Assembly: GCA_963693305.1 (NCBI GenBank)
Contig: OY855915.1
Coordinates: forward strand, 6,996,607-7,060,606
From: Meandrina meandrites
Lineage: Eukaryota > Cnidaria > Anthozoa > Scleractinia > Meandrinidae
Direction of reading: 5' to 3'
DNA: 64,000 nucleotides
The notes beneath the pieces are model-generated. The model ran no database searches and had not been told where the DNA came from. It saw only the letters and a program-made list of their open reading frames with translations. Both the position numbers and the translations under genes were made by a program. Position 1 is the stretch's first letter. Each line of letters opens with the position of its first letter. Shown here piece after piece: positions 36,003-48,769 of this stretch.

Positions 36003-38424
36003 GATGGGGAGGGGTAGGGGGTGTGTGAATCTCCCGCTTCCCGTATACCATTTACCCCTGGGGTTCCCACACTTTCCTTGGTGTTCCCCGCCTCTTTGTG
36101 CTATGCAAAACGTTTCTCAATTTTTCTTAGTTTCCATTACCTTAAAAATCCCGCTTCCCGCACTCTCTTCTCCCTCTTCCCATACCCGTCTCGCTCCCTA
36201 TTATTGCGGGCTTCCGCTCCCTGGCTCCCTCTCAATTAATCCGGCCATATATAGTGTTTTAACTTAAAATGCAGGCCGTTTCTTCTTTTCCCGTCCAAGT
36301 ATTGTGCGTTTCAGCAAACTTCATCGTGTGTTGCGATTGCGTGGTTAATTCGTGAAGTGGATGAATGAGCGCAGCACCTCGGAGCCTGCGCGACACCGAT
36401 AAAGTACACCTACATTTACTATCAATGTTCTTTATATCATAATTCAAATTACAAAAGGAAATCCTCTCATATTGGGTAAGGATAAAAGGACTTAAAATGA
36501 AACAATCCGAAATACCATTTCTCGCTACGAAGAACCTTTTGGCCATCACACAATCGTTACTAGATTTGTTTCATTTCAAGGCCACACTATAAGACATTTT
36601 ATATCAGTTTAAACTATTTGGTCTCTGGAATTCTTTCAGAGCTAACGTAACTTTGTAGCAGCCAACATTTTAAGGATAAAACCTTTCTGTCTCGGACATT
36701 CTTAGCAGCGATTCTTTTCTTTAATTTAACAAGCCATTTACAACAAAAGTAGATCTAACAGTTTTAGCATTTTAAAATAATCCAAAACCGTTTTAAAAGT
36801 GGATTTTGCTGTTAAACATAATAAGCCGATTCAGTGTTGACACCTGTACGTAACAAACACTGTAAATCTGTTCACTTTGGCTACCATGGCAAGTTTGTAA
36901 TTTCAGGAAGCCTAAAAAGCTGAAAGCGACTTAGCACATTGATGTCCCAAGACGAGATGAGGTCAGGTAAGATTCGATATTTAGAAAGCGATTTGTGTAC
37001 ATAATACATTCCTTTGAACCTTCGAAGCAAGCCACTCTTGCTAACACTCTGTATCAATGCAATTGTTTTGTCACTAGTTATGGGTTGAAGTCTTTGAAGA
37101 GAAAATATTCCTATATTTGAGTCGAATGCGGCAGACGTAAATTTGACTGTGATCGAGAAATTTGTCGCATATTGATATTAGAACTCATTGCAATAATAAT
37201 CTTGCATGTCTTTGCAATTTTTGAATGCAGTTTCGTTGTTAAAGCTAGAGGAAAAACTACGCCACAGTCAGATGTTTTTTAGGGGGTTAAGTTCAGCCAC
37301 TATTTGACGTTCAAAACGAACATTAGTGTAAACTTAGGCATATAAATTTATCCACATAACAATTTCTAAGCATACTTGCCTTCTGTTCAATTGAATTTTG
37401 ATTATCACACTCTTGTTATTGAAGCTTTCACTTCGCTGATTCTCTTGAGTCAGTCCACTGTTCCTTTGTGCAACCGGCTTGGCGTCGAAGTGTCCGAGTA
37501 CAACTATTCAGTATGCAGAATAACTATGAGACTTTGCTCCTTTCGAAGTTGTTGGAATCAAAGGCAAACGCCAAAGTCAGATTAAATATTCGAGTTGTCA
37601 CATTGTATGTACACAAGGTTTAACAGTCCCACTCATTAAATAAACAAAGACTTCAATGAATTTAATAAATTTATTGAATTCCGAACGCTATTTAAAAGGA
37701 TCATGTATTTTATCGTGGCATGGGAGGGGTGTGAAAGTGGAGTTGTTCGGAAGGCGGAAGAAAAAAAAGCAGGATTCTTTCGAAGGAAACGCCGTTTCTT
37801 TGGCACATTTTGTCATACAATGTTTACCGAATGTAATTTGTACAGAAACGTATCATTGATATACACTGTATACACAACCCCAGCAGTCTAATAGAAGCAT
37901 CCGAGAAACCGTATCGTCCAAACAGAGGTAACAGTTTCTTAGCACCCTCTCTGATGACGACACGTGAACCGTGGGCACACTCATTTCGAGTCTCCCTGTT
38001 ATTGTAAACGCCAAAATTGATGTAATGTTTAGCGACTTTTTTATAGATGGTTGTTACAAGATAAAGGGATCTAGGCAGCAGTTTCTTCGATCATTTTACC
38101 ACGTACTAAATTGACCTCAAATCACTGGAAAATATAGCAAATTGAGGAAGATAGAGCCAACGAGATACTTACTTATAAACTAATCAAAAACAACGGTGGC
38201 TAAGATTAATAAGATCAATTAGATTTCCCAGACGAAAGGGAAGACATGCGGTTCCCTTTCCTCTCTCCCTCGCGCAAGTCCGCTCCCCACCCCCTTGATT
38301 TAAATGGATGATGAAAGACAGAAAGAGGCACGATAACCTATGTTTTAGTGCGCATAACAAGGGATCGACAAAACTGTCCGGATACGAACTCGGACCGGCG
38401 TCACTGTGGCAAGGCACTGTACTC

Positions 38425-38530
38425 TCACGGTGCCTCTCTCCACCCAGGTGTATAAATAGCTACCGGTGAATTTCATGCTGGGGGAGAGTAACCCTGCGAT
38501 GGATCAGCATCTCATCCAGTGGGTGGGGGG
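38425..38530 (+). repeat. SINE-like fragment
   Basis: The stretch with CACGGTGCCTCTCTCCACCC, AGGTGTATAAAT, GGTGAATTTCATGCTGGGGG and CCTGCGATGGATCAGCATC looks like a dispersed repeat I recall from coral sequence. Boundaries and class are not visible here, so this is recognition only. Confidence 0.3.
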
Positions 38531-40610
38531 AGGGGGGGAGGGGACTACAAGTCACTTAATACTATGGAAACAGAAAGAATCTCAAGTTTACTTCACCCAC
38601 CGTCTTTACTTATGAACGACTAATCTTTTGTAAAACGAAACATTTAAAAAAATAAGATGACTGTAGAAAAAAATCAGGCGCCTTGCTGAGAAATTATCAC
38701 TATGTTTAGTCTGAAGTTTCCCATCTTATAAATTTGCCAAACAGAGGCCTTTGTTAAGATAGGTAGTTTAAAAGGAAGACGCAGTACAAAAATTTCCTTA
38801 CCTCAAAATAAACTGTCTCAAAATGAGGCATTAGCTTCAAGTCTCTTTAGCAAACCAAACGTGTATGAAGTTTTCGGAAGCTGGCTAGAATACTCTTTTA
38901 GAAATTCTCGAAATGCGTATAACGTTTTGTTGTTTTTCAATTACTAATGTCAAAACTTTTAAAATAAGATGAGAAAAGTGTTAAGATTTCACTAGCTCCG
39001 TTGCTTGTTTGTAAGAATTAAACCACGGAATGCCACACAAAATGGTCAATTGTGGACCTTTTAGCGCACGAAATTTACCATGCTTTCTACTTCTAACGAA
39101 AGCAGTGTCAGATAAACTGTGAAAGCCAAAATAATTTTCGGACAAGCTTTTAAACTAAAATAACAAATACAAACACACATGGCAGGGGGTATGTTCGACT
39201 ACTAGTTACTCAAGAAAATTGATATTTTAAAAACAGTTTATTTACTATTTAAAACTTTCTCAATAGTTATCATTCTATATTCTTATTGATTAGATCTGTG
39301 CCGATTGTTCGGAAGGCATTTCATATTGGGCTTCAAGAGCAACACAAATAAAGTGCCACGACAGGTACTTCTAATTGTTTGTGTAAGAGCACCTGTTTAT
39401 CACGGACCACCAGTGTGTTGCCTATTGTTCTTGGGGTTATTTATTCCCTTGTTTAAAGTTATGAACTTGTATTTTCACGAAAATTGACAAACAACTAATG
39501 AAGCTCCGAAAAGTCATCTCGTGCGAGAAAAATATCAACCCTGGGCAGAAATTATGGAGTTAAACTGATAGCTGAGAATTGTCCAGTTTAATTTTAATCG
39601 TCAGCTGGGAAAAGACGCCTTTTTTAAAGTGACAGCTAAGAATCTGAGATCTGCAAAATTTACTGATTGCTGTTTTAACTAATAGAAGGAAATTTATATG
39701 ATAGTGATATTTCACCAGCTCCATCCAGACCCTTGAAATAAAAGTCATATATATATATATGGTTCTGCTAGACGTCACCTGGAAATTACTTGCAAAAAAC
39801 TGCCTATATTTGTGACATTTCCGATTTAATCTTCGGAATTTTTTTCAACCATCATTTGCCACAAGTAAATTGTTGATAAACACGATTTTTTTCTTTCGTC
39901 ATATGGTGCCCAGGGTCATAGCATGACATTTCTATGAAAAAGTACAAGGAATTGATTGCTATTGGAAATTGTAATAAACAGCCTTAAAGTTTTACGTACC
40001 ACATTAAATGTTCCCTCCATCTTTGTTGAACGTGAGCGTCCTGAAACAGCCTTTTGGCTTTTGGCAATACATATTTTGTTGTGCCAACCGTGGCGAAAAT
40101 TTCCACTAATGAACTGTGGTTCAAGACTCCGATGACTCCAACCAGGAGTGTAGAACGATCATGAATTCTTTCCAAAAAGAGAGCTTTTTCCTTGCTCGGA
40201 CTAAAGTATAAACGAATTTTGTGCTCTCGACATCTTTCACTTCGTATAAAGTTTTGTTAGGGAAGCCTCAACCGAACCCTGCACATCGCGCTCCGAGAGC
40301 CCGCGTTTCTGTTGGTCAGTACTTACAGCAGGCACCTCACCAAAAACTTTCCTCTGTCAGTAGTTAGTGCCAGCAAATTCTGTTTCCTGGCCACAAACCG
40401 CATATCCGGCTATTTGAAATGGCCAACAAATAGTAATTCAGCATTTGGAAGTCAACCCGGTCGAAAAAGCTCTCCACGGTAGCATTTTGGCTTTCGGTTT
40501 GTGCTTTACCGTGTCTTTGTTGCTTTAAGTAGAATCAGTCATGCTTATTTCAGTTTTCGTTTCTACTATGTATTTTTGGCTGATTTAATAGAGAGATTAA
40601 GCATGACGTT

Positions 40611-41032
40611 ACAGCTATTTCGAGAAAGGTTGTCGGAAAAAAGGCATCAAAGTGCACGCGACAAGACCGAAAGGTGGTATGGGTATTCACTGGAATTTTG
40701 CATATTGGCCTAGTTTTGCATATTGGCCAAGTTTGTATTTTTGCACGTGGAAAATTTGGTTTTCCTCTCAGGGGCTAATATCTTTAGCTTTACTTTTACT
40801 GTCGCATCTCTTTGAGTGAGGAAAATCCTTCTAAACTTCAGAGGGGCTAAACGTACCTTGTTTCTACACGTCTGAAAAGAAAGAAGATCTGAAATTCGCG
40901 CTTATTTTGTTGTTATATCTCATTAGTATGCAACACGTGCAGTAGCTCAATACGTCTACCCATACTACCTTTCGAAATTGGCTTGTGCAGTTTTGTGCTT
41001 TTTTCCGACAACGTTTCTCGAAATAGCTGTAT
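40611..41032. repeat. Inverted repeat with about 75-bp arms
   Basis: The left arm (40611-40687: CAGCTATTTCGAGAAA, TTGTCGGAAAAAAG, GGTGGTATGGGTA) is the inverse of the right arm (40957-41032: TACCCATACTACC, CTTTTTTCCGACAACG, TTTCTCGAAATAGCTG). Between them a 15-base unit TTTTGCATATTGGCC is repeated twice. It is probably a decayed MITE. Confidence 0.65.
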
Positions 41033-42336
41033 ACGGCAAACGGCAAACGCGAGCTTGCCTTTCATTTTGTTACTTTTTTATCGAATTGTAAAATAGATCA
41101 CCCAGAAAAAATAGGGAAAAAATCACACATTAACGACAAATACAAGCTACTCATTTCCGCGAACAAACGCCAAACGGCAGACGGCGGAAGTGGAATTTTC
41201 GGCGTTCGCGGCAAAATAAACGTCCGGTGCTTTTTCTCTCTAATATATCTTTCGCGAATCATACATATGCAGTATTTTCGTTCGCGGTCTTTAGCCATTT
41301 CAATAATACCCATTATACAACAGAAAATTTATTCACTCATTTAATGCTTTAATCATGCATGGATATATTCCCTAACTCTAAAATACAAAGTGCCATCATT
41401 TGTGCATTCTGATTTCTAGCGGCTCAAAGAAAATGTCAATAGGACTGAGATACACATGTATTTTTCAGTCCCCTGAATGTAAAGCAGACAAGATAAGTCA
41501 TGGCAATATGTGAATTTTTACATGTAAAAATCCCATGCAATAAAATGTTTGGGATACAAGATTTGACCACTGTACTTTTATAAATGAGTTTAGACCTTCA
41601 AAGGCGTTTATTTACAAAGTGCTCGCGGCAGTTAACCAAGGCCAGGTTGTTGAAAGCAGGATTAACCTAATCCAGGATAAGCGTGAATATTGATTTCAGT
41701 TTTACAACTTTTCAGTAATGTTTTCACTTCATATTTTCTGTGCTCCAGCTTTAACGACCACTAATTTAAAACTCCACAAAACATACGCAATAAAAACACT
41801 TTTATGCACAAGAAAATATACTTTTAATCCTGGGTTTGTGTAAATCGGCTTTCCAACAACTCGGCCCAGTATACTTCAGTTGAGGCAACAAGTTCCGGTT
41901 TACGGATCGGAGACTGATTCTGGGTCTTCGAGACAGACTGAGCCCGCAGTATTCGTCTCGAAGTTGCTTAGCAACTGATTATGCCATGACGCGTCTTAAC
42001 TTCCGAAGTATTCTCGAGTGCCCGTGCTATTCTTTGATTGGATAAAAAAAATCGGAAACTTCTCGATTGCTTCAACGAAGATTTAACAAAACCGGTACTT
42101 GTATCCTCCCGACTGTAAAATATTATCAAGCCTAAAGTTATTTAACTTTAACGTTTAAAATCATGCGCTTCGCAAAGCGGTAATTCGAAAAGAAAAGTCT
42201 TTTAGTAAATAAACCAAATAGACAAGTAGACAATACTTCTTTCTATTGAAAAAAAAAATGTAGGTCATGTTTTTTTTTTTTTTATGTATTCAGTTTTTGT
42301 CTCGGAGATACTAGCGCTTACTCGCTACTCTTGAAT

Positions 42337-42505
<169 letters not shown>

Positions 42506-43800
42506 CATTTGCGTATAGAGTGATTTTACTTCGACCATGAAACAAAATCTAACTGTTAGTGCTAAATAGTCACAACTAAACAAAAGAAAACAATGAAAAT
42601 AGTGTCTAATAGTATCTAATAGTGTGGTAACTATTTCACGGTTCAAGTAAAATAACTCTACTTTGAATGGATTTGCATTTACTGAGCGCGACTCATACAA
42701 AAACAACATGTAATGTAAACTAACTGAGGAAAATGTTTCGCTTTCTCGAGCCAATTGTAAAGAAAGTTATCGCATGCACAACATTTTCCCGAGCTTGATT
42801 CTGGTCACGCGCTTGCAACCAGTTGCCCCTTTTCCCACGCTCGCGCCCCGATTCAATTCTCTGCGTTTACATTGTAAAACAGGCTGGCATTTCCTTATTT
42901 CTCAAGCTCGTTACGGTTATGTGTGGTGCTACTCTTAATGAGAAATAAATATATCAATGTGAAAGGTTACAGAAAGGACTTTCGAAGTTGTCACTAGATT
43001 GAGACATCCCCGCGTTTATTTAATAGGCTATTATAAAGCTAGGTCACGATAATGAAAGTTATTTTTCTGTTAAACTTACTTTCAAATTGAGGAAAACCTA
43101 TGAATGATAGTTTACCAAATTGGAAAGATATCAAAAAAGTAAAAATAAACCAAAAAGGAGCAAGGATGCTTAAGATTGCGAAAGTTTGAGACGGATTACG
43201 AACGAAAAACTTGAAAGGTGATTTAGGGTTATTATGCATTACACAGAAATGCTTTCACACAGAAGGAAACCTCAAAACTATAGTTTACTAAGCTAGAAAA
43301 ACATCAAAGAAGTAATAATAAACCAAAAAGAAACAAGGGTGGTTAAGATTAGGAAAGATTGACACGGATTACGTACAACTCACTTTGGGACCAGCCCAGA
43401 CTCGTTCCCTGGCCTACTTATTTGTTCCTCAAAGGTGATGGAAGACCGGGGCTGAAGTGATGTCATGGTGAAGGCCGCGCGGCAGGCTTGCAATGCGTTC
43501 TAGGATCGGAGTGACGTCTAGGAACGAGTTTGGGACCAGCCATTAAGTGATTTGTTATATAGCACAACAAAGAAACTAAACTTACTAAAAGATGCAATGT
43601 GAAAACAATCCTTGATCAACACTCGCGGGTAACAGTGCACTGTTACCATTTGACGTCATAAATTTGGCAATGTTACCCGCTCAGAGACTTAAGACTGACG
43701 GGAAACAGTTTGATTGCTAGATGTCATGTGACCTCGATGTAACTAAACAGGCCCAGCGCTGTGGGCGAACAATTCCAGCTATACACATGTTCAAAGACCG

Positions 43801-44877
43801 TTATATTTCGGTAGCATGTTTCCGGTTGCCCACCGGTGTCCCTTGACGCGCCACCAAACTTTGTCCCCTGCTGCAGTGCGTTGAAGATGAGTGCTGAGGA
43901 CTGCCTTGCAAGGAGGGGCGCTTAAAGAGCCTGCGAGCCCCTTGCCGGAAGTTATGGTGCATAAGCAGGAATAACCACGGCGAAATTGCACTGTTAGCGT
44001 GACACAACCAGAAAAACAACAACACGACAAGGGGATGAAGGGAGATATACACTTCTTGTTGAAAATACGACAAGAAATGCATAAGGTGCGCGGGAATCCA
44101 GCACAAAGCGAATACAACAACGACGACAATTAGCATACGGACAACTTTTCGTTTCGCTCGTTCGGCCACGCGCCTGTTGGATATAGTTTGTTGACCGGGG
44201 ATTTGCCGATGCCACAGATTTTTCCCGATCAAGCTGTATGCCAAGCCAATTCCTAGGAGAGGAAGCGAGTAAAGTAATACAAACACAATGATGAAGTATA
44301 TCTTGGAAGCGGTGACGTTGTTAAGGGGTGACCAACTTATCATGCACAGAGGAGTGGCACCAATTTGTACAACTCTGAACTGAAACAAGTACGGTGACAT
44401 GAAGATACAGGAGAAAATCCAAATTCCGAGCGTCGCACATTTAGTGCTTCGCAGAAAAAGCGGACGGCGTTTAAACGGATGCAAAACTGCATAATAACGA
44501 TCCAGCGAAATCAACAACAACGCAAAAATCGACGCGGCGATAGACAGGGCGTATGAAAAATGCGTCAGCTTGCACGTGACGTTGCCAAGGTGACCAGACA
44601 ACCAACGGTTTTGAAGAAAAAGGAACAGGATAGAATAAGGCATCGCAAACAGCGTTACTAGCAAGTTAGCCACACACATGTTTACGAGAAGCATATTTGT
44701 GAGTGAACGCATTGACGGCAGCTTGAAAACGAGGTAGATGACGATTATGTTGCCCAGCAACGCCGCTGGGAAGATGATACCGTAGGCGACAGTCATCGTT
44801 GCTTTGGTTGTTGTATCGGTTCCTGATAACCTTGTAAAGTTTTCTGCGAGGGGAAGCGTAACATTTGTTTGACTCAT
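43801..44877 (-). CDS. Class A G-protein-coupled receptor, intronless
   Basis: A single 358-codon frame starts at the ATG at 44877. It has two N-terminal glycosylation sites (NVT, NFT) and seven hydrophobic segments. The conserved class A marks are N43 in helix 1, the C102-C178 pair, D126-R127-Y128 (SLDRYYAV) at helix 3, and C259-W260-I-P262 (CWIPAH) in helix 6. Odd residues: helix 2 reads CVANLLV, so the usual aspartate is N71. Helix 7 reads NSAISPWLF, giving S299 where NPxxY has N and F303 where it has Y. The basic third loop (RRVAERAKRKVVRML) suits G-protein coupling. The overall look is that of an amine/peptide-type receptor; the ligand cannot be read from sequence. It is a plasma-membrane protein. 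Neighbours give no functional hint. Confidence 0.93.
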   Translation of the reverse strand: MSQTNVTLPLAENFTRLSGTDTTTKATMTVAYGIIFPAALLGNIIVIYLVFKLPSMRSLTNMLLVNMCVANLLVTLFAMPYSILFLFLQNRWLSGHLGNVTCKLTHFSYALSIAASIFALLLISLDRYYAVLHPFKRRPLFLRSTKCATLGIWIFSCIFMSPYLFQFRVVQIGATPLCMISWSPLNNVTASKIYFIIVFVLLYSLPLLGIGLAYSLIGKNLWHRQIPGQQTISNRRVAERAKRKVVRMLIVVVVVFALCWIPAHLMHFLSYFQQEVYISLHPLVVLLFFWLCHANSAISPWLFLLMHHNFRQGARRLFKRPSLQGSPQHSSSTHCSRGQSLVARQGTPVGNRKHATEI

Positions 44878-44899
44878 GGCCGTTATATTGACTTCAAGT

Positions 44900-47700
44900 T
44901 AACACCAAGCTGAAGAGACAAAATAAATCAACAAAAAATAGTTATATAGCTTTTGTAAGATTTTAATTTAACCTTTTTACTTTTAGCTACTTTTATATTG
45001 ACGTACATGTATTTATTTATTTCACTTACTTTTTTTGTAGTATTATTATGATTAGTAGCTCGCTTAAAATAACGTGTCCACCTGCGAGCCACTATATAAG
45101 GTCGATGCAAACAAATTTGTAATAGTTAAATTACTTGTTACTTGTAAAATTAGTTTTGCTTTTAGTTTTGGTTTTATTCCGCGCGGTGGGAGACATATTT
45201 GCCAGTAAACATGCATTTGAGCTACGTGTTTTGAGTGTCATAGTAAAACGTTTTTCGACCTTTATGCCAAATCTGGTGACGCTTATCAAAGAGAATTTTA
45301 ATTTTGAAAAAGTTCGACCAAACAGTAAAATTTTAGCAAAGTAAAGTGAACGTCAAGTTAAATCTTATACTCCATAGCACTTCCATAACAGTTCGCAGTT
45401 GGTTTTGAATGTAGCTTCGTAGCTAATACCTTTCCCACTGATTGCCCACTAATAAACGCGCGATATAATTGTCTGAATTGAAAATTGATCATGATGCAAG
45501 TTTTGGAAGTTAAAATGCGCTGTCGGTGATTTCACAGTAAATTCATTGCTATTGAACCTTGCGCAAAATTTTTATTACAAAACAAGACGAACTTCTTAAA
45601 AACTAGAATTTTTAGTGATTGGACTATTAAAAGACTTCTACGATTTGTGTCACATTGTAATATTTAGCATATGGCTATACATCTTGAGAAGTCATGTCAG
45701 CTCCTTTGAAATCATTTTTAATTAATAATGACATATAGGTTTCCATGAAACCCAATATGTCTACCAAATTTATCATGCCTAAGTCATTGGCCGGCAATAG
45801 TGATTTATTATTCCACACAGACATGATTCATTCGCGTTGTCTAGTTTCTCAGTTGGAAGTAATAAATACCTTTTTTCCTTTCGCGTAAATATCATGTTTT
45901 TCAGATTAGCATTGGAGACTGCTGCAGTCTTCAGAAACGAGAAACTGGATTGTCAGTTAATCCTCTTATTCTTGCAGCTCTGTCGTAGATTTTCTAATTT
46001 TTAGTATTTTTCTTATGATTGGCATGTAAAATTGGTTGGTGGTCTGATAAAAATGATATCACATAGTTCCGGTATGATATATGGAAAAAGTACACACAAT
46101 ACAATATAGCAGTTTTGCCGATAGTGTCAAGTCTTGGATGATGTAAAATTTCCTGCACGGGATAGAATCCAAAATGTTTTTACACTTTTCTGGAGATCGC
46201 TGTTTGCTTGTGTATAAGTGATATCTAAAACCGCAGATCCTGAAAACACATTTAGTGAAAATTAAGATAAAAGGTTAAAATTTTGAGCATTAATCCTCGA
46301 AGAATTAAAAACCGAAGGGGCCGTGCGAGCTAAGAAATCAAGTTTACCAGTCCAGTTATCAAGATTTAGAGCCTGAAATCGTAGAATTCCAAGATGTTGC
46401 AAAGGTCCAAAGAAGCGACTCCGATAAACCTGTAATTTTAATAGGATTTATTTTGTAAATAAAAGCCAAAATTCCAAAGGATCAACTGAAAATTTCATAT
46501 GGCCGTTTATTTGAGGAAATCTGAAAGAAAATTCAGAACATAAATTTGTACTTATACTTGGAGAAATCTAAGACAAAAATACCCCCAAAAGACTGCAAAG
46601 CGAGAAGTAGATGTGAAATTTGATTAAATATTTCAGCATACCTTCAAGTAAATAAATCGTTGTTCTTGTATAGGTGAAAAGTTACCTTGGGCAATCCGCG
46701 TTTAAGACTTCTGGCTCTAACCCTTAATCCTTAAAACAAATATATCTTTGAAGGTAGCAGCACTTTCCTATTGGCTGAATAGAATCCGCCCTTTATGGTT
46801 GACAGACGGGTGGTCTATTCCGCGAGGTGATTGGAGGCGAATTTTATAAATCCCTTTTAACAGCTATAAAAGCTTTTGAAGCTCAAAACAATTTCATTAA
46901 TATGCATTTTGTCTTATGTGGGTGTACATTGACCTCCAAGAATGATTTTACTGAAAAAATCATTAACAGACCCTGGGTGTTTATAATTAAAGTGAAATAT
47001 AACATTGTCTGAAAGAAATTTAGTCGAACTTAATGTTTCAGCAGAAAATGGACTGTTGACAAAAATTGAATAAAAGGAAAATTAACACATACTCAAAATA
47101 GTATCGTTATGTGCGAAACGATTTGTACTGAAATGACGCGGACTTTAGCAGAAGAACTTGCTTTCTCGCGAGCTGCAGCTAGGCCAGAGATGGTGTTTGA
47201 TCTCAGGGAAAAATTCACCTGTCGTCTTGGGATAGCATTTGCGTGTCGGTCAGTTCAGAATGGGGGGGAAACGACTTTCTGTTGTAGGCGAAACGACTTC
47301 CACATGAGGGAAATGATATGAGCGATGAACAGGAATAGGCAGTTAGCATTTCATTCTTCATAGTAAATGTGAGAGTTTTCTGTTGTCCGACGGTTTTTTT
47401 ATGACTGTGTATACGTAGAGGGGTTATAATGGCGGAAAGGAGATGACATTGCGGGGTGTAGGACAAAAGTTGATACTCAACCGTATCTAAATATTAGAAA
47501 TAATTCCAAGGTGTTACCTATTTTATTTCATAGAGAATTTTTAGCGTTTGAACTGCATGGAAAACGACTCCACGCAATGGGGACTATTGGGAAGAAACAT
47601 TAAAGAACAGCTTCACGTCATTTGCATTTTAAAAAGAGCCGAAAGATTATGAGAACTTGAAACAGCTCTGGAAATTCAGCAACTTTTTGAATTCGATTAT
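44900..47700. other. Intergenic stretch upstream of the GPCR
   Basis: Apart from the possible TATA element near 45092, I see no gene, family motif or bounded repeat in this AT-rich DNA. Confidence 0.4.
45092..45098 (-). promoter_or_regulatory. Possible TATA element of the GPCR
   Basis: The minus strand reads TATATAG about 215 bases upstream of the receptor ATG. This is a compatible distance for a short leader, but the motif alone is weak evidence in AT-rich DNA. Confidence 0.2.
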
Positions 47701-47711
47701 ATTCAGTTTAA

Positions 47712-48757
47712 AGGGTCAGTCTCACCAAGATTTAGTGCTACTTGAAAATCTAATTAAGGTGTTGGTATTAATTGGAAATTGACTAGTAGTTGCTTAACCT
47801 TGCTAAAACAAGCTGTACTGGTCAAAAATTTGTTTAAATCATGTGTGGCTACGTACGGCTACGAAAAAGGTGGTCTAAAACTTGAAAACGTCGGCCCGAC
47901 GATTTTAAGTTTGACATTGTTCTTTGGCATATCAAACTTAGCCTATTGTTATGGTTTGAATTTTCTAACACAATGAAGCTATCGATTTTCCTGTTCGATG
48001 TCGCCAAATTACACCCGGGTTAAATCGGATCCAGTCGGCACATTGCTGATAATGTTCCTTATGGGGGCCTACTTGGGAAACACACACAGACTAACAAGTT
48101 TGAACACTGAAAAATCAAAGCGGGGTTTGATGTTCAAAGCGTCAGTTCGCATTTAAAGTAAGGCGAGGTTTCATTTTCAAGGTCGGTTCGTTGTTCACAA
48201 GTATTGATAAAAAGTTAAGCAAGGTTCCAAGGTTCGAAGCATCGGTTGGAATGCGCGCAGGATAAGCGAGGTTTCATGTTCTAAGCGTCTGCTTTATGTT
48301 CGAAGCGCGCCCGGGAAAGCGCGTCAGTTCGAATGTTTACAAGTTTGAATAAAAGTTCATCCATTAAAATTTATGACATTTACGTTCATAATAGCAAAAT
48401 AGTAATGCAGCTATGTTTGAAAGTGGAATTAAAATGAAAATTCGTCTCGACCAAGAGAAAATGAAGGTAGAATTAAAAGCTCATTTTTTTCCTCTCATGC
48501 AGAGTCGTTATGATTTTCTCCTATCCTTGGATGTCTTCCATCAAACATATTGTTAAGGCCATAAAAGGAGCGAAAGTTAGACTTATTGTCCAGCCAAAAG
48601 TTTGATACATCTCATATCTTAGAAGGTCATTTTATACATTTTTGTCATTTAAAAGTTATTTTGTTGATTAGTGAATGCACCTTTATAACGGGCTTTAATT
48701 TATAATTCTAGCACAGTTTTACACAAAAAAATAGAAAATCTCTCGTGATACTGCCCC
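47712..48757. mobile_element. Repeat family C, long copy, TTAA-flanked
   Basis: The left end AGGGTCAGTCTCACCAAG and right end GTGATACTGCCCC are imperfect inverted copies, each with TTAA outside (47708-47711 and 48758-48761). Blocks within 47712-47930 and 48640-48740 match the short copy at 3124-3520. The extra middle part (about 48090-48350) repeats the words GTTCGAAGC and TCAGTTCG. Confidence 0.6.
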
Positions 48758-48769
48758 TTAAATTTTGGC

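Larger units (their letters stand above)
35400..40600. other. Gene-poor stretch
   Basis: I see only short unsupported open frames, a GT/G tract, and a SINE-like fragment near 38425. The upstream exon of the vWA-tyrosinase gene might lie in the left part, but no candidate with a start, a hydrophobic leader and a phase-1 donor was found. Confidence 0.4.

Noticed and set aside
39984..40175. Open frame with a hydrophobic start, considered as exon 1 of the vWA-tyrosinase gene
   Set aside because: Its first codon is TTG, not ATG, and its possible donors are phase 2 or 0, whereas the next exon needs phase 1.
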